NCBI RefSeq assembly: GCF_050003625.1 | Contig: NC_134398.1 | Coordinates: 103,418,468 to 103,482,467 of the forward strand | Direction: 5' to 3' | From: Haematobia irritans | Lineage: Eukaryota > Arthropoda > Insecta > Diptera > Muscidae | Length of the DNA: 64,000 bases | Shown: positions 20,961-30,999 of the stretch, in pieces | Layout of the letters: each line of letters starts with the position of its first letter | Position numbering within the stretch: the first letter of the stretch is position 1 | Program-made: the position numbers and the translations under genes | The notes under the pieces: model-generated | Database searches by the model: none | Seen by the model: the letters and a program-made list of their open reading frames with translations, nothing else | What the model was told of the DNA's origin: nothing

Positions 20961-23900
20961 GGAATAGGTATAGGGAATCGTTCAATATGATGATACCGGA
21001 AATACCAGAGACAAATATGAGCACTGTGCAAGTTATCGAACACGCAGTGGAGAGGATTACTAAGGCCTTCAACATTTCACTGAAAGCTGCATGCCCTAAA
21101 GGGAAGCCAAGGGGGAAAAATCGACCACCATGGTGGTCTACGGAGTTAGGTAATATGAGGAAATCGTGCAGGAAGCTCTTTAACAAAGCAAAGTCCACCA
21201 GAGCTCCTGTGGATTGGGACGCATACAAGAAGAATCTGAGAGGATACAAGCGAGAACTGAGAAAGGCTCAGCATAACTCTTGGAATGATTACTGCAGCAG
21301 CATTGAGAATACGTCCGAGGCTTCCAGACTACGGAAGGTGCTACAAGAAGAATCTGAGAGGATACAAGCGAGAACTGAGAAAGGCTCAGCATAACTCTTG
21401 GAATGATTACTGCAGCAGCATTGAGAATACGTCCGAGGCTTCCAGACTACGGAAGGTTCTAGCATCCACGAGCTCCGCTCCAGGTTTCATTAAAACATCG
21501 GAGGGCAATTGGACAACGTCCAGTGAGGAGACGCTGGAGGTACTATTGGACACATATTTTCCCGGAAATCAGACGGTTGAACCATGCACTGGCGGTGCCA
21601 CAGTGGCTCAGCGGTCGTTTCCTATCGAGGAAATTGTATCAGAATCTAGAATAAAATGGGCGTTAAATAGCTTTGGATCATTCAAATCCCCCGGACCTGA
21701 TGGAATTACTCCGGCGGAGTTAAAAGCGGTGGCTGACAGAATTATCCCCTGGTTGTCGGCGATATATATAGGATGTATCAACTTAGCATATATTCCACGA
21801 AAGTGGAGAGAATCAAAAGTCGTTTTCATACCTAAAGCGGGAAAAGCCTCTCACTCGAATGCGAAGGATTTCCGACCAATCATCTTATCATCATTCCTAC
21901 TTAAGACTCTGGAGAGGATGATAGATATTTATCTTAGAACTAGCGTCGATTCAAGTTTGCTCTCGAAACGACAACATGCATACTCGAAAGGCAGGTCTAC
22001 TGAGACCGCATTACATGAACTAGTCAGCTTTATTGAAAGCTCACTATCTGTCAAAGAATACACAATCGTGGCGTTTCTAGACATCGAAGGGGCGTTCAAT
22101 AACGTTCATCCGAGCTCGATATTAAATGGACTGACAACTCTGAATGTTGATCCAGGTATACTTAGGCTGTTAGACGAACTTCTAAGGAAGAGACGCATTT
22201 CAGCCACACTAGGACAAGCAAACATGCAAAGGTATGTGAACAGAGGCACTCCTCAAGGAGGAGTTCTATCACCTCTTCTTTGGAATGTTGCTATAAACGA
22301 CCTTCTGGTTTCCCTAGAAAAAGAAAGGATACAAGTGGTGGCATACGCAGATGATGTGGCGCTAGCAGTCAGGGGAAAATTCCCATCAACAGTTCGAGAT
22401 ATTATACAGAGAGCCCTCCGGATGACTGAGAAATGGGCGAAAGATAATGGTCTTGGGGTAAATCCTGCAAAGACAGAAATAGCCATGTACTGCAAAGATC
22501 GCAAAACTCCCACGGTTAGGCCCATTTCCTTAGGGGGTATTGAAATTCCCTTTAGGGAGTGTGCAAAATACCTTGGCGTTATTTTGGACAGGAAGCTGAA
22601 CTTTAAGCTTAATATTGAAGAAAGGGCGAGGAAAGCAACGGTAGCTTTATACTCGTGCAAAAAGGCAATAGGGAAAAAGTGGGGACTAAAACCAAAAATT
22701 TTACATTGGCTGTATGGTGTTGTAGTCTGGTGGCCGGCACTTCACCAGCCGACAAGTTTAGACAAAGTTCAGCGTATGGCGTGCTCGTGTATCTCAGTTG
22801 CATTCAGCAAGACAGGAACAAACTCCCTTAATGTCATACTGCATCTATTGCCTTTAGACATTTTGGCCAAACAGTCAGCTGCAACAACGGCTGTGCGGTT
22901 GCGCGAGCTATCGCTGTGGTCGGAAAAAAGTTACGGTCACAGTTCGGTCCTCAAAATAATGCCAGATGTGCCTAACGTAGTGGATTACACTTTGGCGAGT
23001 CCACTTTTCGACAAAAAGTTTGAGACTCTAATTCCCAACAGTGAGGCGTGGTGTACACGGACCCCGGGGAATAAAAGATATATAGATTTCTACACTGATG
23101 GCTCCAAATTGGATGGCCAAGTGGGTTTCGGAGTATATTCTAAAGATCTGGAACTTCGAATAGCGAAAAGATTACCTGATCACTGTAGTGTTTTTCAGGC
23201 TGAAATATTAGCAATAAGAGAATTGGTGAATTGGCTGAGAAGTAATGCTCCAAGCAATATTGGCATTAATATATACTCAGACAGTCAACCTGCAATAAAA
23301 TCCTTGGACTCTGTGTTCCTCAACTCGAAAACGGCCATAGACTGCCGCAAATCTCTCAACGAGATGGCTGAGCAGTACAATATTCACCTAATATGGGTGC
23401 CTGGCCATAGGAACATACCGGGGAACTGCGAAGCAGATGAGCTAGCAAGGCTAGGAACTACCTTACATATTCCAGGGGAACTAGAATCTGTTGGTGTGCC
23501 TCTGGCTACCTGCAAGCTCTTACTGCGTGAGAAGGCTGTCATGATGGCAAATGTTCGATGGGAGAATTGTAAGGGTTGTAACGACACCAAGCAAATATGG
23601 CCCCATTTAAACTTAAACCGCACACTAGATATGCTAGTGTTCTCGAGACGCCAGATATCACTCCTGATATCTGCTATAACGGGTCGCTGCCTGATAGGCG
23701 ATTTTGCAAAAACTATTGGTGCGAAGTATAATGACTATTGTATGAGCTGTCATGATGCGGAGGAAAAGGAATCAATAAAACACCTCTTGTGTGAGTGTCC
23801 TGCATTTTGTGTAAGGCGTAAGCAAATTTTAGGGGCATATAGCTTCAGATTACTAGCGGACCTGGAAAACGTTAACTTAACCAGTCTGCTAATGTTTTTG

Positions 23901-24070
23901 GAACAATCTGGTTGGTTCAACAGAAGAAAATAATCGAGAAGGTTCAACGGTTAAAACTAGAAGTGCCCATATGTAATAGGTACTTTTAGTTAATGTGGTA
24001 TCACAATGGACTGAATAGTCTAAGTGAGCCTGAATCTTAATCGGGCTGCCACTTTAACCTAACCTAACCT
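20961..24070 (+). pseudogene. LOA element LOA-B, 5'-truncated, long open RT/RNase H
   Basis: 5'-truncated LOA copy reaching the natural 3' end with its TAACC tail. After the 118-bp repeat (21224-21459) an open frame of about 880 codons (21285-23933) covers the whole RT (GTPQGGVLSPLLW, AYADDVAL) and RNase H (FYTDGSK, YSDSQPA, WVPGHRNIPGN), plus the CMSCH...CECPAF knuckle. Compared with LOA-1 it lacks 9 codons after the RT (LHWLYGVVVWW), an in-frame deletion. The endonuclease is missing, so it is immobile. Confidence 0.88.
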
Positions 24071-24089
24071 ATATATAAAATACCAAAAG

Positions 24090-24480
24090 ATTTGCAATTT
24101 CATGAAAATCGGACAAAAACTACTGCCCGTGGAGTAAAATCGGAAGATGGGTCTATATGTGGGCTATACCAACACATGGGCTGATTCACCTCATTTCCGT
24201 TACACATATTTGTGATCTTAAAATACTTTTACATTTTAAATTTTAGGCAAATCGGATAGAATGTACGTTTTCTAGAAGCCCAAAAAATAAAATCGGAAGA
24301 TCGGTCTATATGGGAGCTATACCAACACATGAACCGATAACCATCATTTTCTTTACACCTATTTGTGGTCCTAAAATACCTCTGTATTTGAAGTTTAAGA
24401 CAAATCGGGTAGAAAATAGGTTTCTAGAAGCCCAAAAATAGGGATATGGGGGCTATATAAATACATGGTCCGATAGTCTC
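24090..24480. repeat. Three-unit tandem array, period about 136-153 bp
   Basis: Repeated block aaaatcggaagatSggtcta, with gctata..aacacatg, then about 100 variable bases and tctagaagcccaaaa. Units start near 24136, 24289 and about 24420. No coding content. Its origin is unknown; it directly follows the LOA-B tail. Confidence 0.65.
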
Positions 24481-24489
24481 ATCCGGGCC

Positions 24490-25640
24490 ACCACGGGTGG
24501 AGGCCTTACCCCATGCAAATGTTCAGACACATCAAATAATGGAACTGCCGAACAAGCGATCGTATAAAATAGGGATATGAGCCATGACTATAGGTACTAA
24601 TACTATTACGACCGAGTAACGAGAATAATCAAAATCAGACCCGTCTAAAACATCTACTCCTATCATTCCTAACTCTCGTCAACTCAGGAGAATACCACGG
24701 CTTATTCCTAGGGAAAACCCACCATCTGCCTAGGAACAGTCCGAGACACAAAACCGTACAAAATGCAGTAGAAATTATCAACAGCAACATCGAGATCGGA
24801 TAACCAATCGCACATACATACAGAACCCCAATGAACACCCGAAAGAAGCGAATTCAACATATCGATTTTCTTATTCTTAAAACATACCGATAATACCTCA
24901 TCCCGACCAGCAACCAATGGGGACTCATGAGTAACATCCAAGAGGGAAAGAGAGAAGGCAGGGTGATACCTATCCTCGGTATAAGAAATAGGATCCCACC
25001 TAGACAAATCAAAATTATAAGAATCGCCTACAAAAACCAAATCAACAGTCCTCCCAAAGGAATTCATAAACGCATTGATCTGACCTAAACCACACACCAA
25101 AAATTGTTTTTCTGATTCAATCACGAAATTCATTGATCCAATTAAGATTTTAATTGAAATGTCTTCAATCACAGAAATAATAGTATCGATTAAAAAATTA
25201 ATTGATCCAACTAAAAAATTAATTGATACTATTAATTTGGGCGATTGATTTTTATTTCAATTAAAAAAATTGTTGAATCAATTAAATTTTTAATTGAATG
25301 TTTTTAAAAACTCAATTAAGATTTTAATTGGAAAAATTTTCGTGAAATTTTTTTCTGCATCAAGAAAAAGATCCAAAAAAATGTCACCCATTCCGATCCA
25401 CCAGAAGAAGGCAGTGGAGTCAATGCCACAGTATCGGGCAAGTCAAGACACCATAGGCAAATTAAAATCTCCCAAAACCACGATCCTGTCGGAATCACTC
25501 GTTCCAGATATAATTGTATTAATTGCCACAACATGATAGAATATTCCGAAGCCTGAGGAATATATGAGCATCAAGAGGCCGATTAACCGAAGACGAAGCT
25601 TTTTGAATAATTTATTTGATATTGAATTGTCCAAGTGTTG
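24490..25640 (-). pseudogene. LINE endonuclease/linker fragment, broken
   Basis: Minus-strand fragment of a LINE ORF2. 25634-25443 encodes an endonuclease stretch ending DRIVVLGDFNLPMVS (GDFN catalytic block). After an AT-rich insert, 25100-24708 reads GLGQINAFMNSFGRTVDLVF, then RYHPAFSLSLLDV, the end of the endonuclease. 24838-24635 supplies the linker (RNKPWYSPELTRVRNDRSR in the next frame). No RT follows, so it is 3'-truncated. Jockey/CR1-like; the clade is uncertain. Confidence 0.7.
25092..25361. mobile_element. AT-rich insert splitting the LINE endonuclease
   Basis: About 270 bases made largely of attgatccaattaa / aattaattgat units and ttttaattgaa-type palindromes. Ignoring it joins FFLDLFLDAG-like sequence to GLGQINAF in the LINE frame. 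Probably a small MITE; its exact ends and target duplication are not resolved. Confidence 0.45.
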
Positions 25641-26420
25641 AATTTGTCAAAACACCTAGTACAAATAATACGTAAAAAAATTATAAAAATTTTGTTTTGT
25701 CACTATAATATCAAATGAATTACCTTTGATTGTTGTATTTATGCATTTGTTTAAAATATATTTTAACATTAAACTAAAAAACAACAAATTTCTTTAATTA
25801 CAAATTTGAGGAAAATAATAGGCTTCGGCCGATTATTGCTTTTTTTGCCGAACATCAGCTTCACGATTGCATAGCGTATTGTAAATTCTGCATTGATACC
25901 AGGCTAACATAAAAAATAATAAATATCTTTTTAATGAATTAATATTAAACTGAAATTTTATACAATCAATGCAATGAAGCTTTTCAATGAGTGAATATCA
26001 AACTGCGAAATATTATACAATCAATGCAATGAAGCTTCTCCATCCATGTTTTTCAAGATTTGAGAAAAATATAGTCTTCATAAACTAATAAAATTTATAG
26101 CATAGTAATATTGAAATTTATTATGTATTTTCAGGTTTTTACAGAGTACGCAGCGTAGATGTCTTCAACAGGACCAGCCCCTTTTCACGACAAGTACAAT
26201 ATATTGAGATATAACAATTTATTAGAATATGAGACAACTCACTTCAATGTTTACAATAATGTTTTAATAAACAATCAAATATTACGTAAGAAAAACAAAG
26301 GCTTGATTGACATTACTATCTTATAGACTTACAATAGTTATACGTTTGACCGCATGATATTGTAACAATTATCCACATAGTTAAATAAATAAAATATAGT
26401 GTAAAATATATTACTACTGT
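25641..26420. other. Non-coding AT-rich stretch downstream of lgd
   Basis: No gene seen. It contains a direct repeat of about 60 bases (ttatacaatcaatgcaatgaagctt near 25958 and again near 26016). The proximal part next to 26421 should hold the lgd 3' UTR. Confidence 0.5.
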
Positions 26421-26540
26421 TTATGTATCCAGTATTAACCATTTCTCATTCAGATGCTCGATTTGTTTTGTTAAAATGGGATTGCGAACACGTACTTTAA
26501 TTTCCAATTTACCGCCAACAGATTTGCGACCGTCCATGAG
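26421..26540 (-). CDS. lgd: lgd (CC2D1 family) last coding exon
   Basis: Minus-strand terminal exon, 40 codons including TAA. It follows an acceptor (ttctttgtag) and begins LMDGRKSVGGKLEIKVRVRN, ending EHLNEKWLILDT. The MDGRK-VGGKLE-VRNPIL-EKW pattern is the C-terminal end of the C2 domain of Lethal giant discs, the CC2D1A/B orthologue. That protein works with ESCRT-III in endosomal sorting, including Notch trafficking, in the cytoplasm. The phase-0 join to the preceding exon is consistent. Identified by memory of the family; no search was run. Confidence 0.75.
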   Translation of the reverse strand, partial: LMDGRKSVGGKLEIKVRVRNPILTKQIEHLNEKWLILDT

Positions 26541-26597
26541 CTACAAAGAAAAATAACTTTCAATTTTTTATACGATATATTTATTGTATTAACTCAC

Positions 26598-26688
26598 TTC
26601 AAATGTATCGTGGATATCACATTTTGTCTCCAGTGGTTGCAATTTGACAGTAACAGTTCCAATCAGAATATCCGAGCGAAGAAATCCT
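26598..26688 (-). CDS. lgd: lgd (CC2D1 family) penultimate exon
   Basis: A 91-base exon between acceptor ttgtttcag and donor gtgagt. With two bases from the preceding exon it reads GGFLRSDILIGTVTVKLQPL, then ETKCDIHDTFE, the middle of the C2 domain. The 57-base intron to the last exon is of ordinary fly size. Codon phase (1 + 30 codons) matches the exon at 37833 exactly, which supports joining them across 11 kb. Confidence 0.78.
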
Positions 26689-27130
26689 CTGAAACAACAT
26701 ATGGGCAGTAATCGACTTAATCCATAACAGTTAAAACTGCATCTAATAATTTGATTATTTTTATAGTAAGAATTAATCTTTTAATCCATTCGACAAGAAC
26801 ATGCGCTTAGGACAGATACATTTTTGAAAAATGACAAGTAAGACCAGGAAGATTCAAGAGATGTATGAATAAAACGAGCAAATAGGTTGGTAATTCTACC
26901 CAACTATCATGCAACCGGTATTTACTCTTCACAGACTAGTTCTGCAAGCCAATTTATTACCAACATTTTTTCGTAGTACCATAGACTATTAAATAACTAC
27001 GCTTTTGCTTATCTGTATGCACTCACATACTTACAATTCCTCACACGATTCACTCAATTTCCCTTTTTGTGAAAAGTAGAAAGGAACGAAATTAAGGATT
27101 AATTAATAAACTAAACCAACGACTTCGGTG
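26689..27130. other. Start of the large lgd intron, no gene seen
   Basis: AT-rich intronic DNA on the sense strand of lgd read right to left. No ORF or repeat boundary identified. Confidence 0.5.
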
Positions 27131-27138
27131 GTTGTTAG

Positions 27139-27455
27139 CATAGACCTTATAATACATAGATGAATAATGAAGAAAAATAAGTGCACGTTTATAATCTCTT
27201 TCGTTTTCCTTTTTGTAGTTTGCCAATTTTACACAAAATTAGAACGTTTATGATGCAACAGAGGATTTATAAATAAATTAATATATTAAAAGTTCATATT
27301 TGAACAAAAAATTGTGACCAAAACCGCGAAAATGCAAAAGCAAATGCGCGAAAATTAATGCTTGGGACTGACTCTTTAAGAAAAAATCAAAACGAAATGT
27401 CAGAAAATTAATTTTTGTAACTGACACATTTTTTTTAATGTGTATAAGGTCTATG
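27139..27455. mobile_element. Short MITE with 8-bp target duplication
   Basis: Ends catagaccttata at 27139 and the complementary tataaggtctatg ending at 27455. The flanks are GTTGTTAG at 27131-27138 and 27456-27463, a perfect 8-bp duplication as made by hAT-type transposases. 317 bp, no coding capacity. Confidence 0.75.
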
Positions 27456-27629
27456 GTTGTTAGTATGAGTGTTGGGTCTCTCGAAAACAACGTAGTAAAA
27501 CAAGCACTCAAATTGGTTACCTCATATCCAGGGCTGCCAAGAAATTTTTAGGAAAAATCGCCCCTTTTTCCGGAAAAAATCGTTATAATCGGCATTTGCA
27601 TTTTACAAATCGTCAAAAAAAATCGTGGT

Positions 27630-27883
27630 AAGCAGTGGATTATTCCACCTCAGTAATGCTGGTGACATTTCTGATTGTTTCAAAGCTACTCTAAGTAGTT
27701 TCACTGCAATGTGGAACGCCATTCTGACTCGGCTATAAAAAGGAGGTCCCTTGTCATTGAGCTTAACATAGAATCGGGCAGCACTCAGTGATTAGAGAGA
27801 AGTTCACCACTGGGGTCTCACAATGGACTGAATAGTCCAAGTGAGGCTGAAATATGGGGCTGCCATTATACCTAACCTAACCT
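27630..27883 (+). mobile_element. Short retroposon with a LOA-like 3' tail
   Basis: About 250 bp. The body includes cggctataaaaaggaggtcc, then cattgagcttaacatagaat. It ends with cacaatggactgaatagtc, aagtgaggctga, gggctgcca and CCTAA repeats, matching the LOA 3' UTR at about 8965-9037. It has no ORF and is presumably mobilised by LOA reverse transcriptase. Start position approximate. Whether it is a true SINE or a remnant of another LOA family is undecided. Confidence 0.6.
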
Positions 27884-27918
27884 ATTACGCATTCTGAAAA
27901 GTACGCGAACGCCATCCA

Positions 27919-28564
27919 CACTGAAAAGAAATATTGTCGTGAGGCCAAAGATTTCATGTCCTTAAAATACGAATGCAAATTTTGCTTAGCATAAAGGACG
28001 CATTTCTCTAATATAAAGTTTTTTTCTTTGTCCATAAGTCGATAAACTTTTCAATGAAGTCGTATTGTTCTTATAATTAGGTGATTTGACTTAAAAATGG
28101 GTATCCTAACATAAAAGAACATTTTTTGGGGTAAAGTCAACTTGACTTTAAAAATTCAGAAAAATTCTTTAAAATTAATGAAATTGTCTTTAAATTTGTT
28201 GCCTTTTTGCATCCTGACTACAAATAAAAAAATCGTTCAAAAATAGGACATGTTTTTCTACATTTTATTTTAAAGACGTTTTTTACTTGAAACATAGCAT
28301 AATTTCTACTGGAAGTCGAGTCTGAATTTCGAAAATAAAGTTGTCGTTAACTAGTTTTTAAAGGACTTTGATAGCATATGAAGAAAAAAGCTGAAAAAGC
28401 GAAAAATTAATTTGCTTCCTAGAAGCAAGTACACAAACCCCATATTTAAAAGAGAATTTTGTCTTAAAATTATCCTTACTTGTATTCTCCGCTTCTCGGA
28501 ATCACTACCAAAAATTTGAAAGTAAAGACAAAATCTTTGGAACCGGGCATGCTTTTTTCAGTGC
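27919..28564. mobile_element. MITE with CACTGAAAA ends (Tc1/mariner-like)
   Basis: Left end cactgaaaagaaatattg ... ccaaagattt and right end with the complement (aaatctttgg ... ttttttcagtg). The flanks are CA on both sides (27917-27918, 28565-28566), a possible mutated TA duplication. 646 bp, non-coding, nested in the hAT element. Confidence 0.6.
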
Positions 28565-29028
28565 AGTAACTATTTGTATATTCTAAATTTCAGCTTTTAA
28601 ACATTAAAAGCAATTAATACATCCACAAGGACGAATGCTACCGAATTTGGAAAAAATCGGATCAAATTTAGATATCGATTGTAACAAATGGGGTCGTATT
28701 GAGCCTATTTACTAACCGGTCGTCTTCAAATTTAATACAAGACAATTAAACACCCTTAAAGTAAGCAAAATGTAATCGAAATCGGTTCAGTTTTCGAATT
28801 CGCTCGATTTTCCCAAATTTTTTAACGGAATAAATATCGTCATTTTCGAGGCAAAAATCGGAAACTGCTATTTTTGGAGTCAAAAATCGTCAAAATGCCG
28901 ATAAATCGGCAAAATTGGCAGCCCTGCTCATATCTCAGCAGTTTGTTATTCTCTTATTTGGTACTCTCTCAATTAATTTATGGTGATCCAACTTCTGCTG
29001 GTTGTTGTTGTTGAGTGCAATCAACCTC

Positions 29029-29384
29029 AAGGCCTGGTTATGCATCTAAACATGTAACGTAGCCGTAACATAATGGCTACGTATGATTTTTTGGCGATTA
29101 GACTAATAGAATAAACGTACCAACAAACTATCAAGAACAGATAGATTTTTTACACTTAAAATTAATTTCACGAATAATATTAATTTCTCATCCTCCATTT
29201 TAATCGAAACAACGTGTAGTACATTCAATGTATTTTCACGATAATAGCATTTTTTTCTTTCAATCGATAACGCTAGTTTTTTGATCAGCTAAAAAGACAA
29301 CGACGCGTTTGTTTTTTTTCTGAATCTTACGACACGTATATCAAGAACAAACAGCTGACACGTTTGGGCGCATAACCAGGCCTT
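29029..29384. mobile_element. MITE with AAGGCCTGGTTATGC ends
   Basis: aaggcctggttatgcatcta at 29029 and, inverted at 29384, aaggcctggttatgcgccca; both continue with an aacRtgt block. The interior is AT-rich with poly-T and no ORF. The target duplication is not clear. 356 bp. Confidence 0.65.
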
Positions 29385-29691
29385 CATACGACCAAACTAG
29401 ATTTTTGTTAACCGACCATTGTTCCGATGCCGATTGGTTTAACACTGTAAAACACAGCAAACGAATACTGGTATATACTATTGGTATTATTGTTGCATTT
29501 GTATTAAAGCAAAAGATCGCATGGTAATTGGTGTTTTACTCACTGCCACCGACATTTTGTGGGAAAGATTGCAATACGAAAAAAGCCACCGGTTGCAGTT
29601 CTCTGGAGTGCACACAAATAATGTCCTTTATTGGTCTATGATAGGTTAGGTTATTGGTCCTTATTGGTCTATGATAGAAAACTAAATATGA

Positions 29692-29720
29692 ACACTGGTC
29701 TACGACCCTTAGACCAGTGT
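29692..29720. other. Perfect hairpin, 11-bp stem and 7-base loop
   Basis: acactggtcta, loop cgaccct, tagaccagtgt. It is preceded by two direct copies of ttattggtctatgatag (29623 and 29661). Intronic in lgd. It could form in RNA of either strand; no function can be assigned. Confidence 0.6.
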
Positions 29721-29756
29721 CGACTGTGAGCGATGTTTTTCATCTGCAATAAGATA

Positions 29757-30152
29757 CACTCAAAAAAAAAAGTGAACCCTCTATTTCACTAAAGCCAATT
29801 TAACTTTACTATAGTTCATGATATTATAATGTTTGGAGAAAGTTTCCATTACTCTAATAATTTTTTTGCGCACGTTAGTTAAATGAACTAAAAAAGTTAA
29901 ATGAACTAAAGACATTCTTCCAAGTTTGAACTCCAATTTCTCCTTCAAACTAAAAAGTTTTCTTTAACAAAGGGAAAAATTAATTATGTCTAATAAATTT
30001 TCTTGAAATTGTCGAAAAATATTTACTTAGTTTTGTGATATCGGCGTGATGTCAGCGTTACTGGTTACTGGTTAGTAAAATTTTTCTAAAAATCTAAATT
30101 TTCTAAAATGGACAAAATTTTTTCTTCCCGGTGGTTCACTGCTTTTTCAGTG
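29757..30152. mobile_element. MITE with TA target duplication
   Basis: Ends cactcaaaaaaaaaagtgaa (29757) and, inverted, cactgaaaaagcagtgaacc (30152), flanked by TA at 29755-29756 and 30153-30154, as for Tc1/mariner. 396 bp, no coding capacity. Confidence 0.65.
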
Positions 30153-30494
30153 TAAGATCGCGTATATCTGATGAAACTTTGGATGCCTTGATATTCTTAA
30201 GAGGTTACTTGAAACTATGAAGTATAAAAGAAAATCCTTAAAATCTTTTGTTGGGTACGAAAGCAATATAAAATAGCTTTTTAATTTATTTTTGTGTTCA
30301 TATTTTTTGCTAAGTAGCAATTTGAGATTGCTTTTTAATTTACTCTTATGATCTGTTGCTATGTTTTTTAATGCCAACGTTTATAGAGTTTTTGAATTTG
30401 AGATTATCACAGATAATTCCTATTAAATACAGTTAGCCAGATTCGCTTCTACGTGAACAGTACTACGAAGAATTAGAAAATTATATTAATAGAG
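30153..30494. other. lgd intron, no feature recognised
   Basis: AT-rich intronic DNA; only short frames with low-complexity Lys/Leu translation. Confidence 0.5.
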
Positions 30495-30570
30495 CTGTTT
30501 TCTTTTAGTACTGGATACTCTAAGCCGTGACGGACTAAAGAAACCAGAGTACTCGTTTATCCAAGACATC

Positions 30571-30984
30571 TGTTGAGGCGACGATTATTGAAGAAAACGA
30601 AAGCGTATTTTCAGCTTGTAAATTCAGATAGCTAAAATCTGTAAATTTATTTAAATAATTCATTTATATTTACAGTTATATTTCATATGATTTTTTTTTT
30701 ATATACGTACACTTGTGCTTTACAGTAGGAGTTTATTTTAATCGAACACCTTAACATTAAATTCAAAATCGTTTATGAATTCTTATTTTTACTTAAAGGA
30801 ATTTAGAATAATTCTTGAATTTTTTATCGATGTGAAAAAATGAGTATTAACTATAATGAATCTCAATTCAAAAAGAGCGATTTTCTACATGTCTTGTTGA
30901 CAGTTCCCAAGTATTGTAAAGCGTGAAATATGATTGTCATAATTGACATGCTAAACTAGTGATGTAGAGTTTTGCACCGCAACA
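30571..30984 (-). repeat. BEL-1 3' LTR
   Basis: Near-identical to 36986-37388. Preceded on the minus strand by a polypurine tract (gggggggatca, 30985-30995). Confidence 0.92.
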
Positions 30985-30999
30985 TGATCCCCCCCGTAA

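Larger units (their letters stand above)
16399..22339. repeat. Tandem segmental duplication, copy B
   Basis: Second copy of the 6-kb unit. It starts inside gypsy RT sequence and ends inside LOA ORF2, after which LOA continues to its natural 3' end. Between the copies lie 115 bases (16284-16398) of gypsy sequence, absent from the corresponding place in front of copy A. Confidence 0.93.
27529..28926. mobile_element. hAT-type non-autonomous element with nested insertions
   Basis: Termini CAGGGCTGCCAA (27529) and its complement ending at 28926 are flanked by perfect 8-bp duplications CTCATATC (27521-27528, 28927-28934). The arms are rich in aaaatcg units. Inside lie a LOA-tailed retroposon (27630-27883) and a Tc1-type MITE (27919-28564). 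No transposase. Confidence 0.8.
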
